Assembly (NCBI GenBank): GCA_009777095.1
Contig: WRMN01000017.1
Coordinates: 1-46,512, forward strand
Direction of reading: 5' to 3'
Length of the DNA: 46,512 nucleotides
Source of the DNA: Bacteroidales bacterium
GTDB lineage: Bacteria > Bacteroidota > Bacteroidia > Bacteroidales > UBA932
Below are positions 8,819-16,861 of the stretch, one piece after another. The notes under the pieces are model-generated. The model was given only the letters and a program-made list of their open reading frames with translations, did no database searches and was not told the origin of the DNA. The stretch's first letter is position 1. Every line of letters begins with the position of its first letter. The position numbers were made by a program, and so were the translations under genes.

Positions 8819-9478
8819 ATGGATAAAAATCAAATCAGAGAAGTAATTGCCAAACGTGCAGCCCGTGAGTTGCACGACGGCGACGTGGTAAATCTGGGAA
8901 TAGGATTGCCCACCCTTGTTACCAACTATGTGCCTCAAAATGTACAGGTGATTCTACAATCGGAAAATGGCCTGATTGGCATGGGACCCACACCGGAGGT
9001 CGGCAAAGAAAATCCGGAACTGACCAATGCAGGCGGCGGCTATATTACAGCCATGTCCGGCGCTTCTTCTTTCGACTCGGCTACTTCCTTCGGGGTTATT
9101 CGTGGAGGGCATGTGAATGTGTCTATTCTTGGCGCTTTACAAGTCGATGAGCAGGGGGATTTGGCCAACTGGATGATTCCGGGAAAGAAAACTCCGGGCA
9201 TGGGTGGCGCTATGGACCTGTTGGTAGGCGCGCGTTTAGTGATTCTGGCTATGGAACATACCGCCGGTGAAACCAAGAAAATACTAAAAAAATGCACCCT
9301 TCCACTGACAGCATCGGGACAGGTAAATATGATTATTACCGAAATGGGGGTCATGGAAATTACGCCGGAAGGTATTGTGTTGAAAGAAATTCACCCGGAA
9401 TTTACGGTAGAGCAGGTGCAGGCCGCTACTGAAGCGGAGCTTATTGTTAGTAAGGAATTGAAACAAATGGAAATGTAA
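8819..9478 (+). CDS. atoA: 3-oxoacid (butyrate-acetoacetate) CoA-transferase subunit B
   Basis: 219 residues of the beta subunit of a class I CoA-transferase. The catalytic glutamate is E49 in the family motif SENGLIGMG, and a GGG-rich loop follows (NAGGGYITAMSGASSFDSA). In lysine fermentation such an enzyme moves CoA between acetoacetyl-CoA or butyryl-CoA and acetate. It works as a heteromer with subunit A (AtoD), which would normally be adjacent; no subunit A is in this window. The gene lies 10 bp after kamE and 31 bp before the thiolase, consistent with one operon. Which acyl-CoA is used cannot be read from sequence. Confidence 0.93.
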   Translation: MDKNQIREVIAKRAARELHDGDVVNLGIGLPTLVTNYVPQNVQVILQSENGLIGMGPTPEVGKENPELTNAGGGYITAMSGASSFDSATSFGVIRGGHVNVSILGALQVDEQGDLANWMIPGKKTPGMGGAMDLLVGARLVILAMEHTAGETKKILKKCTLPLTASGQVNMIITEMGVMEITPEGIVLKEIHPEFTVEQVQAATEAELIVSKELKQMEM

Positions 9479-9509
9479 CGTGTAACATGTCTCTAAAAAC
9501 AAATACATT

Positions 9510-10718
9510 ATGAAAAAAGTTTACATCGTAGCCGCCAAGCGTACCGCTATCGGCAAATTTTTAGGAACCTTAGCGTCCTTATCACCGGCTGACTTAGCCG
9601 TTCCTGTGATTAAAAATATTTTAGAAGAAACAAAAATCGACCCTGCTGAATTAGATGAAGTTATTGTAGGTAATATTCTGATGGCCGGACATAAGCAGGG
9701 CATAGCCCGTCAAGCCGCCGTAAAAGCAGGCATTCCGCACAGCGTTCCGGCTTACGGATTGAATATGATTTGCGGCAGCGGCATGAAAAGTATCATCAAT
9801 GCCTGTCAAAGTATCAGGGTTGGAGATGCGCATTTAATCTTGGCCGGCGGAACGGAAAGCATGTCTAACTCAAGTTTTGTGATTTCCGGCAGCACCATGC
9901 GCAACGGACAGAAAATGGGTGATTTTAAGGCGCTTGACCACATGGTATGCGACGGATTGACCGATGCTTTTGCCGATTACCACATGGGGGTTACGGCCGA
10001 AAATATTGCAGAAAAATATGCTATTTCTCGCGAGGCGCAAGATGCGTTCAGTTACCAATCGCAGCAAAAAGCTATTGTCGCCATTGATGCAGGCAAATTT
10101 AAAGACGAAATTGTGCCGGTGGACATTGTTACCAAAAAAGAAACCCTGCGCTTCGATACCGACGAATATCCTAATCGTGCGACTTCTCTTGAAAAATTAG
10201 CACAGTTGAGACCTGCATTCAAAAAAGATGGGACAGTTACTGCCGGTAATGCTTCGGGTTTGAACGATGGCGCTTCGTTTGTTTTGCTGGCCTCTGAAGA
10301 AGCCGTAAACAAATATAAAGTGACGCCTTTGGTTGAGATTATTGCTTCCGGGCAAGGCGGTGTTGACCCTGCCATTATGGGTATGGGGCCTGTCCCCGCT
10401 ATTGCTGCAGCCTTGCAAAAAGCGCAACTGAAATTATCGGATATGCAGTTGATAGAATTGAACGAGGCCTTCGCCGCGCAATCTCTTGGCGTGGCGCAGC
10501 AACTTTGCGCCGACCATGGAGTAAGCAGCGAATGGCTGCAAAAAATCGCCAATGTGAATGGCGGAGCCATTGCTTTGGGGCACCCTATTGGCGCTTCAGG
10601 GAATCGCATTGTGGTAACCCTTATTCATGAAATGCTACGTCGTGAGGTGTTACTCGGCTTAGCTTCGCTGTGTATCGGCGGAGGAATGGGAACGGCGGTA
10701 ATTGTTAAACAAGTTTAA
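9510..10718 (+). CDS. Acetyl-CoA C-acetyltransferase (thiolase)
   Basis: A 402-residue type II thiolase that interconverts acetoacetyl-CoA and two acetyl-CoA, the last carbon step of lysine fermentation to acetate and butyrate. Catalytic residues are visible: acylated Cys C88 in NMICGSGMKS, H358 in ALGHPIGASG and C388 in SLCIGGGMGTA. NEAFAAQ, carrying the conserved Asn, is also present. Length matches the family. It follows the CoA-transferase gene by 31 bp and is followed 31 bp later by a TraB/GumN-family gene on the same strand. It could equally be called atoB or thlA; I leave the symbol open. Confidence 0.95.
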   Translation: MKKVYIVAAKRTAIGKFLGTLASLSPADLAVPVIKNILEETKIDPAELDEVIVGNILMAGHKQGIARQAAVKAGIPHSVPAYGLNMICGSGMKSIINACQSIRVGDAHLILAGGTESMSNSSFVISGSTMRNGQKMGDFKALDHMVCDGLTDAFADYHMGVTAENIAEKYAISREAQDAFSYQSQQKAIVAIDAGKFKDEIVPVDIVTKKETLRFDTDEYPNRATSLEKLAQLRPAFKKDGTVTAGNASGLNDGASFVLLASEEAVNKYKVTPLVEIIASGQGGVDPAIMGMGPVPAIAAALQKAQLKLSDMQLIELNEAFAAQSLGVAQQLCADHGVSSEWLQKIANVNGGAIALGHPIGASGNRIVVTLIHEMLRREVLLGLASLCIGGGMGTAVIVKQV

Positions 10719-10749
10719 AGTTCAAATTAATCATTAACTTATTAAAAAC

Positions 10750-11652
10750 ATGAAAAAATTAATTCTATTATTCACGCTGCTTGTTTCAGTATGTAACGCT
10801 TGTACGCAGACGGCAGCACAGAAATCGGGTACGCTGTTATGGAAAATATCCGGAAACGATTTACCTAAACCCTCCTATTTGCTGGGAACTTTACATTTGA
10901 AATCCGGCGAATATTTAGACAGCATTCCGGGAGCGAGAGCGGCTTTGCAATCCTGTGAACAAGTCGTTGGCGAAATAAACATGCCGGATATGGCCGCAGT
11001 GCAAATGCAGGCGCAGCAGGCCATGATGATGACACCCGATACCACCTACCGAATGCTCTATTCCGATGAAGATTACCAATTTGTAAGCGAAAAAATAGCT
11101 TCGTTCCTTGGCGTCGGATTAGACCAAATGGGGATGTTGAAACCGGCAGCTATTAATCAAACAGTAGTTCTCTTTGCTTACGCCAAATATTTTCCCGGAT
11201 TCAATCCGGCAAATGCTTTGGACCTTTATATTCAGGCGGAAGCGCTGGAAGAACAAAAACCTGTTTTAGGCTTGGAAACAAGCGATCATCAGCTTTACGT
11301 TCTTTTTGGTATGTCAAGTTTGCAACAGCAGGCAGACGATTTGCTATGCGCTATGAAAAATATAGAGAAATTACTTGATTTTGCCCCTGAGCTGATTAAC
11401 GATTATAATCAAGGCGATTTAGATAAACTATATCAAAGTTTAGAAAAAAGTAATAAAATTTGTCCCTCAACTGCTGCAGAAATGGATGCGTTGAACAAAG
11501 ACCGAAATACGGCTTGGATGCAAAAACTACCGGAAATCATGAAAGAAAAATCATCTTTCATTGCTGTTGGCGCCCTGCATTTGGCAGGAGAAGAAGGTTT
11601 GCTGAATCTGTTGAAAGAAGCGGGATATACGGTAGAGCCGGCGGGGCTGTAG
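10750..11652 (+). CDS. TraB/GumN family (Tiki-like) exported protein
   Basis: A 300-residue exported protein of the TraB/GumN family, metal-dependent peptidase-like proteins distantly related to animal Tiki. A hydrophobic signal sequence with cysteines at its end (LLVSVCNAC) suggests export, possibly as a lipoprotein. The first family motif is GTLH at residues 46-49 (PSYLLGTLHLKSGEY). The C-terminal motif is VGALHLAGEEGLLNLLKEAGY, which supplies the second His. It is the last gene of the leftmost + strand run and converges on lipB, with only 13 bp between the two stops. A link to lysine metabolism is not apparent. Substrates of bacterial members are largely unknown. Confidence 0.85.
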   Translation: MKKLILLFTLLVSVCNACTQTAAQKSGTLLWKISGNDLPKPSYLLGTLHLKSGEYLDSIPGARAALQSCEQVVGEINMPDMAAVQMQAQQAMMMTPDTTYRMLYSDEDYQFVSEKIASFLGVGLDQMGMLKPAAINQTVVLFAYAKYFPGFNPANALDLYIQAEALEEQKPVLGLETSDHQLYVLFGMSSLQQQADDLLCAMKNIEKLLDFAPELINDYNQGDLDKLYQSLEKSNKICPSTAAEMDALNKDRNTAWMQKLPEIMKEKSSFIAVGALHLAGEEGLLNLLKEAGYTVEPAGL

Positions 11653-11665
11653 CAAGTTAGAAAAA

Positions 11666-12328
11666 TTACAGAGTTAGGTTAATCCATAGTAAAAAATATT
11701 TTTTCAAACGCTCTTTCACCTCCTCAATATCCACCTGCTTGCCGAACTCTTGCTGCATGGAGGTAACGCCCTTATCGACAAAACCGCAGGGGTTGATGTG
11801 GCGGTAGTAGCTGAGGTCTGTGTTTACGTTGAGGGCAAAGCCGTGCGTGGTAACAAAGCGGGAGGCGCGCACCCCAATAGCACAGATCTTCCGGGCTTGC
11901 GCCGTGTCGGCAGCCACCCAAACGCCCGTAGCGCCTTGCAGCCTTCCGGCGGTAATCGCCCAATCTTTAAGGGTATGTATGATTATTTCTTCCAAGTTGA
12001 AAATATATTGTTTGAGGCCAAGGCGCAAGCGTTCCAAATCAAGTATGGGATAGCCAACGATTTGTCCTGGACCATGGTAAGTAATATCGCCACCGCGGTC
12101 AACGTGATAGTAGGTCGCATTAATGTCGGATAGGAAACGCTCGTTAACCAAGAGGTTGTTGATTTTCCCGTGGCGTCCCAAGGTGTAAACGTGCGGATGT
12201 TCGCAAAGAATAACTTGCTGAGCTGTGGCCTTAGGTCTTTGCTTCTCGGCTAGCACCTGTTCGGCTATGGCGCGTTGCCTGTCCCACGCTTCTTTATAAT
12301 CTATTAGTCCCCAATCGGTAAACGTCAT
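11666..12328 (-). CDS. lipB: Octanoyl-[ACP]:protein N-octanoyltransferase
   Basis: LipB transfers octanoate from acyl carrier protein to lipoyl domains of 2-oxoacid dehydrogenases or the glycine cleavage H protein, before LipA inserts sulfur. The 220-residue protein has the RGGDITYHGPGQ loop (residues 78-89), catalytic K147 in ARKICAIGVR and catalytic C181 in INPCGFVDKGVTSM. THGFALNVN is conserved. Its start ATG overlaps the lipA stop by 4 bp (ATGA), so translation is probably coupled in a tilS-lipA-lipB operon. The gene converges with the TraB-family gene, and no terminator is visible between the two. Confidence 0.96.
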   Translation of the reverse strand: MTFTDWGLIDYKEAWDRQRAIAEQVLAEKQRPKATAQQVILCEHPHVYTLGRHGKINNLLVNERFLSDINATYYHVDRGGDITYHGPGQIVGYPILDLERLRLGLKQYIFNLEEIIIHTLKDWAITAGRLQGATGVWVAADTAQARKICAIGVRASRFVTTHGFALNVNTDLSYYRHINPCGFVDKGVTSMQQEFGKQVDIEEVKERLKKYFLLWINLTL

Positions 12329-13185
12329 GCCTTGTTTATTTTTGATGATAAAAAAGATTTTTCGGCCATATAGGAAGAACGCACCAATGGGCCGCTTTCA
12401 ATATGGTCGAAGCCTAATTTCTTACCTTCGTTTTTATATATTTCAAATTGGTCGGGGTGTACATATTCCTGTACGGGAAGATGTGCAGATGTTGGTTGGA
12501 GGTATTGCCCTATGGTAAACAGACGAACGCTTGCAATGCGGGCATCCTGCATGGTTTGCAGAACCTCATCGCTTGTTTCGCCTAAGCCGACCATGATACC
12601 TGTTTTGGAGATAATCCCTTTGGTGGCCACGTATTTTAACACTTCAAGGCTAAGCTGGTATTTAGCCCGCGAGCGTATGTGAGGGGTAAGCCTTTCTACA
12701 GTTTCCAAATTATGTCCTATAATAATGGGCTGTGCGGCTATTACCATATCTAATAATTCGGGCTGTGCGTCAAAATCGGGAATCAGCGCTTCGATAATGC
12801 AGCTGGGATTTGTTGCACGTATTGCCTCTATAGTATCTGCCCAATGGCCCGCTCCCTTGTCGGGCAAATCGTCTCGGTCAACGGAGGTAATGACACTATG
12901 TTTGAGTTGCATTAAGCGAATGCTTTCCGCTATTTTGTCCGGCTCTGCCGGGTTTGGCGGCAGCGGCTTTCCGGTAGCGGTGGCGCAGAATTTACAGGAA
13001 CGGGTGCAGATGTCGCCCAAAATCATAAAGGTAGCAGCACCCATGCTCCAGCATTGGCCGATGTTCGGGCACTTACCGCTGCTGCATATAGTGTGCAGTT
13101 GATGCTTTTCTACAATATTGCGGATAAAAGGGGATTGTGCAGTGTTGGCTAACTTTATTTTTAACCAGTGAGGTTTTCGTTCCAT
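12325..13185 (-). CDS. lipA: Lipoyl synthase
   Basis: Radical SAM enzyme that inserts two sulfur atoms into protein-bound octanoyl groups. Both cluster motifs are present: the auxiliary cluster C34-x4-C39-x5-C45 (CSSGKCPNIGQC) and the radical-SAM cluster C60-x3-C64-x2-C67 (CTRSCKFC). The C-terminal RSSY motif that ligates the auxiliary cluster is at residues 269-272. The length of 286 is normal. It overlaps lipB by 4 bp and the end of tilS by 25 bp, making a tight three-gene unit. Confidence 0.97.
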   Translation of the reverse strand: MERKPHWLKIKLANTAQSPFIRNIVEKHQLHTICSSGKCPNIGQCWSMGAATFMILGDICTRSCKFCATATGKPLPPNPAEPDKIAESIRLMQLKHSVITSVDRDDLPDKGAGHWADTIEAIRATNPSCIIEALIPDFDAQPELLDMVIAAQPIIIGHNLETVERLTPHIRSRAKYQLSLEVLKYVATKGIISKTGIMVGLGETSDEVLQTMQDARIASVRLFTIGQYLQPTSAHLPVQEYVHPDQFEIYKNEGKKLGFDHIESGPLVRSSYMAEKSFLSSKINKA

Positions 13186-14477
13186 CGGATTTGGTATATG
13201 TTTTTTGTTGCAGAGGTGGTTTTGTAACGATCGTCAATGCGTTGTCCCACGAGCCATACAATATCTTTCCCTGAAAGTAAGACTAACTGTTTTTCCTTAT
13301 GGTGCAGCGGTATTTTCTTGTCGATAAAAAAATCGCTGACCTTCTTTTTCCCTTTCATACCCAGCGGAACAAAAGTGTCCCCTTTTTTCCAAAGCCTTGT
13401 AATAAGCGGTAGTTGTAATTTATCGGCATCTAACCATGCGGTATTTTTATCTTGCGGAATGGACATTGCGGGAAGGTAGGGAAATTGGTCGAAAGATAAT
13501 GCTGTAGAGACACAATGCATTGTAGCTCTACAATGTTCTATAACAATCAATTTATCTCTGTCTTTTATCAATTTATGACTGGCGCTGTGGAAACGTTTTC
13601 CCGCTTGTCCTTCCAAGGCTATTACTATATCATCAACCTGCCTACTGTTAAATCCGTATTCCTGTAACCATTCGTGGAGAAAGAGGCCCGGTGTTCCGCT
13701 TGCTGCTAAGGTTGGAATATCAATATACAGTTCATTGTTAATAAAATCACAGCATTTTTCAAACTCTTCCCGAGCGATCTTACTAATCAATGATTGTGCT
13801 TGCGAGAAATAGCGACTGTTATGCAATAATGTTTCAATCAGCGAGGGATTGAGGCTTTCTAATTTGGGAATGATGTGATGCCGAATGTAGTTTCGTGCAT
13901 AATCATCGGAGGCATTGCTGCTGTCTTCCCTGAATGAAATATCGTTTTCCTTGGCGTATTTTTGCACTTCGAGACGCTGGGCAAACAATAAGGGACGTAT
14001 AATATTTCCGTTAGCGGGAGCCATACTGCACAGCCCTTTCAATCCGGTGCCGCGGGTGAAGTTCAGCAGCAGGGTTTCGGTCAAATCGTTGGCATGGTGG
14101 GCTACGGCGATTTTGGTGTAGCCGTGTTGCTCGACAAGGCTGCTAAACCAATTGTAGCGCAGCTCTCTTGCTGCCATTTGGGTTGATAATTTATGTTGAA
14201 CGGCGTATTCATTAGTGTCAAAGCAGATAGTATGAAAAGGAATGTTGTGTTGTGCTGCCCATTCTTGTACAAAGGCTTGGTCTTCATCGCTTTCTTTTCC
14301 TCGGAGTGAAAAATTGCAATGAGCTATGCCGAAAATTTGTCCGCTGCGTAAAAAGAGGCGGGCTAAAACCATAGAGTCCATACCGCCGCTGACAGCCAGC
14401 AGGATATTATCATGTGGGCTGAACAGTCCTTGCTTTTGGTTATATTGGAGAAATTTCCGGTACATGGCCTTCACCAT
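13161..14477 (-). CDS. tilS: tRNA(Ile)-lysidine synthase
   Basis: TilS modifies cytidine 34 of tRNA-Ile(CAU) to lysidine, which is essential for AUA decoding. The 438-residue protein has the N-type ATP pyrophosphatase loop SGGMDS at residues 30-35, the HHANDLTETLLLN segment and the GTGLKGLCSM loop. A C-terminal TilS domain with LWKKGDTFVPLGMKGKKKVSDFFID closes the protein. M5 (MYRKFLQYNQK, ATG ending at 14465) is as likely a start as M1. Around residues 314-326 (EHCRATMHCVSTA) the protein is encoded by a near-perfect palindrome, an in-frame repeat insertion in the linker before the C-terminal domain. The domains on both sides look intact. The 3' end overlaps lipA by 25 bp. Confidence 0.95.
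   Translation of the reverse strand: MVKAMYRKFLQYNQKQGLFSPHDNILLAVSGGMDSMVLARLFLRSGQIFGIAHCNFSLRGKESDEDQAFVQEWAAQHNIPFHTICFDTNEYAVQHKLSTQMAARELRYNWFSSLVEQHGYTKIAVAHHANDLTETLLLNFTRGTGLKGLCSMAPANGNIIRPLLFAQRLEVQKYAKENDISFREDSSNASDDYARNYIRHHIIPKLESLNPSLIETLLHNSRYFSQAQSLISKIAREEFEKCCDFINNELYIDIPTLAASGTPGLFLHEWLQEYGFNSRQVDDIVIALEGQAGKRFHSASHKLIKDRDKLIVIEHCRATMHCVSTALSFDQFPYLPAMSIPQDKNTAWLDADKLQLPLITRLWKKGDTFVPLGMKGKKKVSDFFIDKKIPLHHKEKQLVLLSGKDIVWLVGQRIDDRYKTTSATKNIYQIRWNENLTG
13503..13532. repeat. Palindromic repeat inside tilS
   Basis: A 30-bp inverted repeat centred between 13517 and 13518. The outer arms TGTAGAG and CTCTACA and the inner ACAATGCATTGT pair perfectly, with two mismatched positions in each arm. 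It resembles a GTAGAGACG...CGTCTCTAC palindromic unit that I recall as dispersed in Bacteroidota genomes. A degenerate relative lies near 15587-15610 in this window. The element is translated within TilS without breaking the frame. Confidence 0.6.
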
Positions 14478-14512
14478 TGATAGAGGTAATAAAGCGTAAA
14501 GTTACAAAAAAT

Positions 14513-14542
14513 AAAAAAAGCCGGAAATTTTCCGGCTTTTTT
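14513..14542. terminator. Bidirectional Rho-independent terminator
   Basis: A perfect inverted repeat GCCGGAAA/TTTCCGGC with a minimal loop is flanked by an A-run on the left and a T-run on the right, so it works as a terminator on either strand. It lies 17 bp past the stop of the lipoprotein gene (- strand) and just upstream of tilS. It therefore most likely ends the DUF2795-lipoprotein transcript before the tilS-lipA-lipB unit. Confidence 0.85.
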
Positions 14543-14558
14543 ACAGGACATAAAGTGC

Positions 14559-15179
14559 TTATTCTTCAACTTTTTCTTGTTCAGCCTTTTCGCAGCCTTC
14601 AGCTTTTTTATCGCACTTTTTTTCACAACCTTCACCTTCTTTGTCAGCACATTTTTTCTCGCATCCTTCTTTTTCACCATCTTTGCAGCATCCTTCTTTC
14701 TTACCATCTTTGCAGCAACCATCTTTAGGAGTGATTTCGGCAGCAGCGATAGAGTAGATAGGGAATTCGCCAACTTCTAATTTTGCTTTCCAATCAGCAA
14801 GTTTTTGCTGGCATACTTCTTTTCCTTCAGGGCATTCCATTTCTTCAATTTGTGCTTCAAAATCGGCCACAAATTCTTCGGTAACGGTAAATGCGTTAAC
14901 TACGCCTTTTATTGTAAATTCCTTTCCAATAGCGCCTTTGCAAACTTTCTGTTCGGCAGGAGGTGCAACCATTATTTGTTGGTCGCCGGTTCCAATAATG
15001 AAATTACCGGTAGAGAAGCAAATACCTTCAATAACAGCATCAATAGTAATTTCCTGATCAACTAAAGCGATAGGGTCTTCAAAGAATTTTGCCACGTTAA
15101 GCGAAGTGGAAGCAGGTTGTTGGTTACAGCAGGCAACGGCCAAAACTGCAACAGCGATGAATGTGAATAATTTTTTCAT
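14559..15179 (-). CDS. OB-fold-like lipoprotein with Cys/Lys/Glu-rich tail
   Basis: 206 residues with a lipoprotein signal (MKKLFTFIAVAVLAVACC, lipobox AVAC, acylated Cys17). Residues about 28-115 (FFEDPIALVDQEITIDAVIEG onward, including KEFTIKGVV) have the beta-rich pattern of tRNA-anti/OB-fold lipoproteins common in Bacteroidota. After about residue 152 the protein becomes a low-complexity repeat of the type K-D/E-G-x-K-E-G-C-C/E-K, with nine cysteines in about 54 residues and no hydrophobic residues. Such a tail could bind metal ions or be redox-sensitive, but this is inference. It starts 24 bp after the DUF2795 stop, and a strong terminator follows. I know no named function. Confidence 0.75.
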   Translation of the reverse strand: MKKLFTFIAVAVLAVACCNQQPASTSLNVAKFFEDPIALVDQEITIDAVIEGICFSTGNFIIGTGDQQIMVAPPAEQKVCKGAIGKEFTIKGVVNAFTVTEEFVADFEAQIEEMECPEGKEVCQQKLADWKAKLEVGEFPIYSIAAAEITPKDGCCKDGKKEGCCKDGEKEGCEKKCADKEGEGCEKKCDKKAEGCEKAEQEKVEE

Positions 15180-15203
15180 GTTTTTTATTTTTTTAGTTAG
15201 TTA

Positions 15204-15425
15204 TTAATATTCTTCTTCGTTAAAGAAAAAATCTTCTTTACTGGGATAGTCCGGCCAAATATCTTCTATACTGTCATAAATTTCTCCATCTTCTTCCAAT
15301 TCTTCCAGATTTTCAATCACTTCCAAAGGTGCACCGGAACGGGTAGCATAATCAATAAGCTCATCTTTAGTCGCCGGCCAGGGAGCGTCCTCTAATTTAG
15401 AGGCAAGTTCGAGTGTCCAATACAT
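15204..15425 (-). CDS. DUF2795 domain protein
   Basis: A 73-residue acidic cytoplasmic protein. Its segment WPATKDELIDYATRSGAPLEVIENLEEL matches the DUF2795 pattern, a small helical domain found as a stand-alone, highly conserved protein in Bacteroidota; its role is unknown to me. The C-terminal third is dominated by Asp, Glu and aromatic residues (SIEDIWPDYPSKEDFFFNEEEY), which is usual for this group. A promoter with both boxes lies 59 bp upstream. The lipoprotein gene follows after 24 bp and may be co-transcribed. Confidence 0.85.
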   Translation of the reverse strand: MYWTLELASKLEDAPWPATKDELIDYATRSGAPLEVIENLEELEEDGEIYDSIEDIWPDYPSKEDFFFNEEEY

Positions 15426-15483
15426 AGCTTAAACTTTTGGTCTTCAATAATTTCAATGCGTCTTTACTTGTTGTAACAAAACG

Positions 15484-15515
15484 CGAATATAGACATCTTT
15501 TTTAAAAATACCAAA
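15484..15515 (-). promoter_or_regulatory. Bacteroidota-type promoter for the DUF2795 gene
   Basis: Read on the - strand there is a -33 box TTTG (15515-15512), a 20-bp spacer and a -7 box TATATTCG (15491-15484), one base from the TAnnTTTG consensus. It would start transcription roughly 50 bases before the DUF2795 ATG. Confidence 0.6.
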
Positions 15516-15586
15516 TAATTGGGTAATTTTTTTTAATGTAACTTGCCAATATATTGATTAATAATGCATTAAATTGAGCACAAAAG

Positions 15587-15610
15587 CGTGGCATACTACG
15601 TCTCTACGCT
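15587..15610. repeat. Degenerate copy of a GTAGAGACG-type palindromic repeat
   Basis: GGCATACTACGTCTCTACGC in the gap between the adenosyltransferase and DUF2795 genes resembles one arm of the palindromic element seen in tilS (shared CTCTAC end, ATGC-like centre). The other arm has decayed. It lies about 13 bp past the adenosyltransferase stop. Confidence 0.35.
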
Positions 15611-15622
15611 GGTTCACCCATA

Positions 15623-16129
15623 TTACATTTCTAATTTCCTTGCCAACACAAACAAATAATCGGAAAGGCGGTTGAGGTAGGGTATGATGTTTTCGGCGAT
15701 GGCAAATTGATCGCCTGCCGCAATGGCCATTCGTTCGGTGCGACGGCATACGGTACGAGACACGTGGCATTGGGCAGCAACATCCGGAGGCGAAGGTATC
15801 ACAAAAGAACGAAGTGGCGGCAAGTCTTTGTTCATAACATCTATACTATTTTCAAGCTGCTGAATATCGGATAGCTGTATTTTAGGTAAAACTTTGGTAG
15901 TTTTCTCATCTGCTGCTAAAAGCGCCGAAATATTCATCAGGCATTGCTGTATCTGTAGTATTTCTTCATTTTGTGCATGATTATTATTCCAGGCCCGAAG
16001 CAACCCAAGATGACTGATTAGCTCATCTACCGTTCCGTAGGCCTCTACACGAGGGTCGGTCTTGCTCACCCATGCGCCGCCCATCAATGAGGTAGCGCCC
16101 TTATCGCCGGTTTTGGTGTATATCTTCAT
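15623..16129 (-). CDS. PduO-type ATP:cob(I)alamin adenosyltransferase
   Basis: A 168-residue enzyme that transfers the adenosyl group of ATP to cob(I)alamin, forming adenosylcobalamin. The N-terminal ATP-binding motif is YTKTGDKGATSLMGG. The DPRVEAYGTVDELISHLG helix and the C-terminal CHVSRTVCRRTERMA motif are diagnostic of the PduO/MMAB family. Length is typical of single-domain members. The ABC ATPase gene ends immediately before it (TAAATG junction with no spacing), so the two are co-transcribed. It would supply the cofactor of lysine 5,6-aminomutase (kamDE) encoded on the other strand, although it may serve other cobalamin enzymes too. Confidence 0.93.
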   Translation of the reverse strand: MKIYTKTGDKGATSLMGGAWVSKTDPRVEAYGTVDELISHLGLLRAWNNNHAQNEEILQIQQCLMNISALLAADEKTTKVLPKIQLSDIQQLENSIDVMNKDLPPLRSFVIPSPPDVAAQCHVSRTVCRRTERMAIAAGDQFAIAENIIPYLNRLSDYLFVLARKLEM

Positions 16130-16834
16130 TTATCCTCTGACAGGATTGGGATTTTCTTTATCGCTTTCAATAATACCATCGCGCAGGCGGATAATGCGCC
16201 GCGCATGTAAGGCTATTTCTTCTTCGTGGGTTACTACAATAATGGTGTTCCCTTTCTTGTAGATTTCTTCGAAGAGGTTCATAATATCAATAGAGGTCTT
16301 GCTGTCGAGGTTTCCGGTGGGTTCGTCGGCTAAAATAATGGAGGGGTTATTTACCAAGGCCCGCGCCACAGCTACCCTTTGCCGCTGACCGCCGGAAAGT
16401 TCGTTGGGCTTATGGTCTTTACGATTCAATAAGTCCACACTAACTAAGGCTGTTTCAGCTCTTTTCATGCGCTCATGTTTCGGCATACCCGCGTAAATCA
16501 AGGGCAGAGCCACATTATCCATGGCTGTGTAGCGGGGCAATAAGTTGAACGATTGGAAGACAAAACCGATTTCTTTGTTCCTGACTTCCGCTAAGTCATT
16601 ATCTTCCATCTGGCTAACGTCGGTGCCGTTGAGTACATAATTACCCGAAGTAGGAGAGTCAAGGCAGCCTATGATGTTCATCAGGGTGGACTTTCCGGAA
16701 CCCGATGGACCCATAATTGCCACATATTCGTTACGTTGAATAGTTAACGACACCCCATTTAAGGCGCGTACTTCCTGTGTCCCTACCTGATAAATCTTCT
16801 TCAGGTCTTCAATGCTGATGAGCGTATTATTCAT
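16130..16834 (-). CDS. ABC transporter ATP-binding protein (MacB/LolD type)
   Basis: A 234-residue ABC ATPase. Walker A is GPSGSGKST (residues 42-50), the signature is [15 protein letters not shown], and Walker B is [12 protein letters not shown] followed by VTHEEE. These match the MacB/LolD/FtsE group that powers efflux or lipoprotein-release systems with a separate permease; no permease gene is next to it. I chose the ATG at 16834 ([28 protein letters not shown]). The longer frame to 16888 would place its start upstream of a good -7 box at 16854-16861 and adds residues not seen in relatives. The adenosyltransferase gene follows with no gap. Confidence 0.92.
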   Translation of the reverse strand: MNNTLISIEDLKKIYQVGTQEVRALNGVSLTIQRNEYVAIMGPSGSGKSTLMNIIGCLDSPTSGNYVLNGTDVSQMEDNDLAEVRNKEIGFVFQSFNLLPRYTAMDNVALPLIYAGMPKHERMKRAETALVSVDLLNRKDHKPNELSGGQRQRVAVARALVNNPSIILADEPTGNLDSKTSIDIMNLFEEIYKKGNTIIVVTHEEEIALHARRIIRLRDGIIESDKENPNPVRG

Positions 16835-16853
16835 ATCAATTAATATCAAACCA

Positions 16854-16861
16854 CAAATATA
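16854..16861 (-). promoter_or_regulatory. -7 promoter box for the ABC ATPase-adenosyltransferase unit
   Basis: TATATTTG on the - strand is a perfect match to the Bacteroidota -7 consensus TAnnTTTG, 20 bases upstream of the ATG at 16834. It decides the start choice for the ABC gene. No clear -33 TTTG at ideal spacing was found. Confidence 0.55.

Noticed and set aside
14471-14773. Lys-rich 100-residue frame on the - strand
   Set aside because: It is an out-of-frame shadow of the repetitive Cys/Lys/Glu tail of the lipoprotein gene at 14559-15179. Its composition follows from the repeat.
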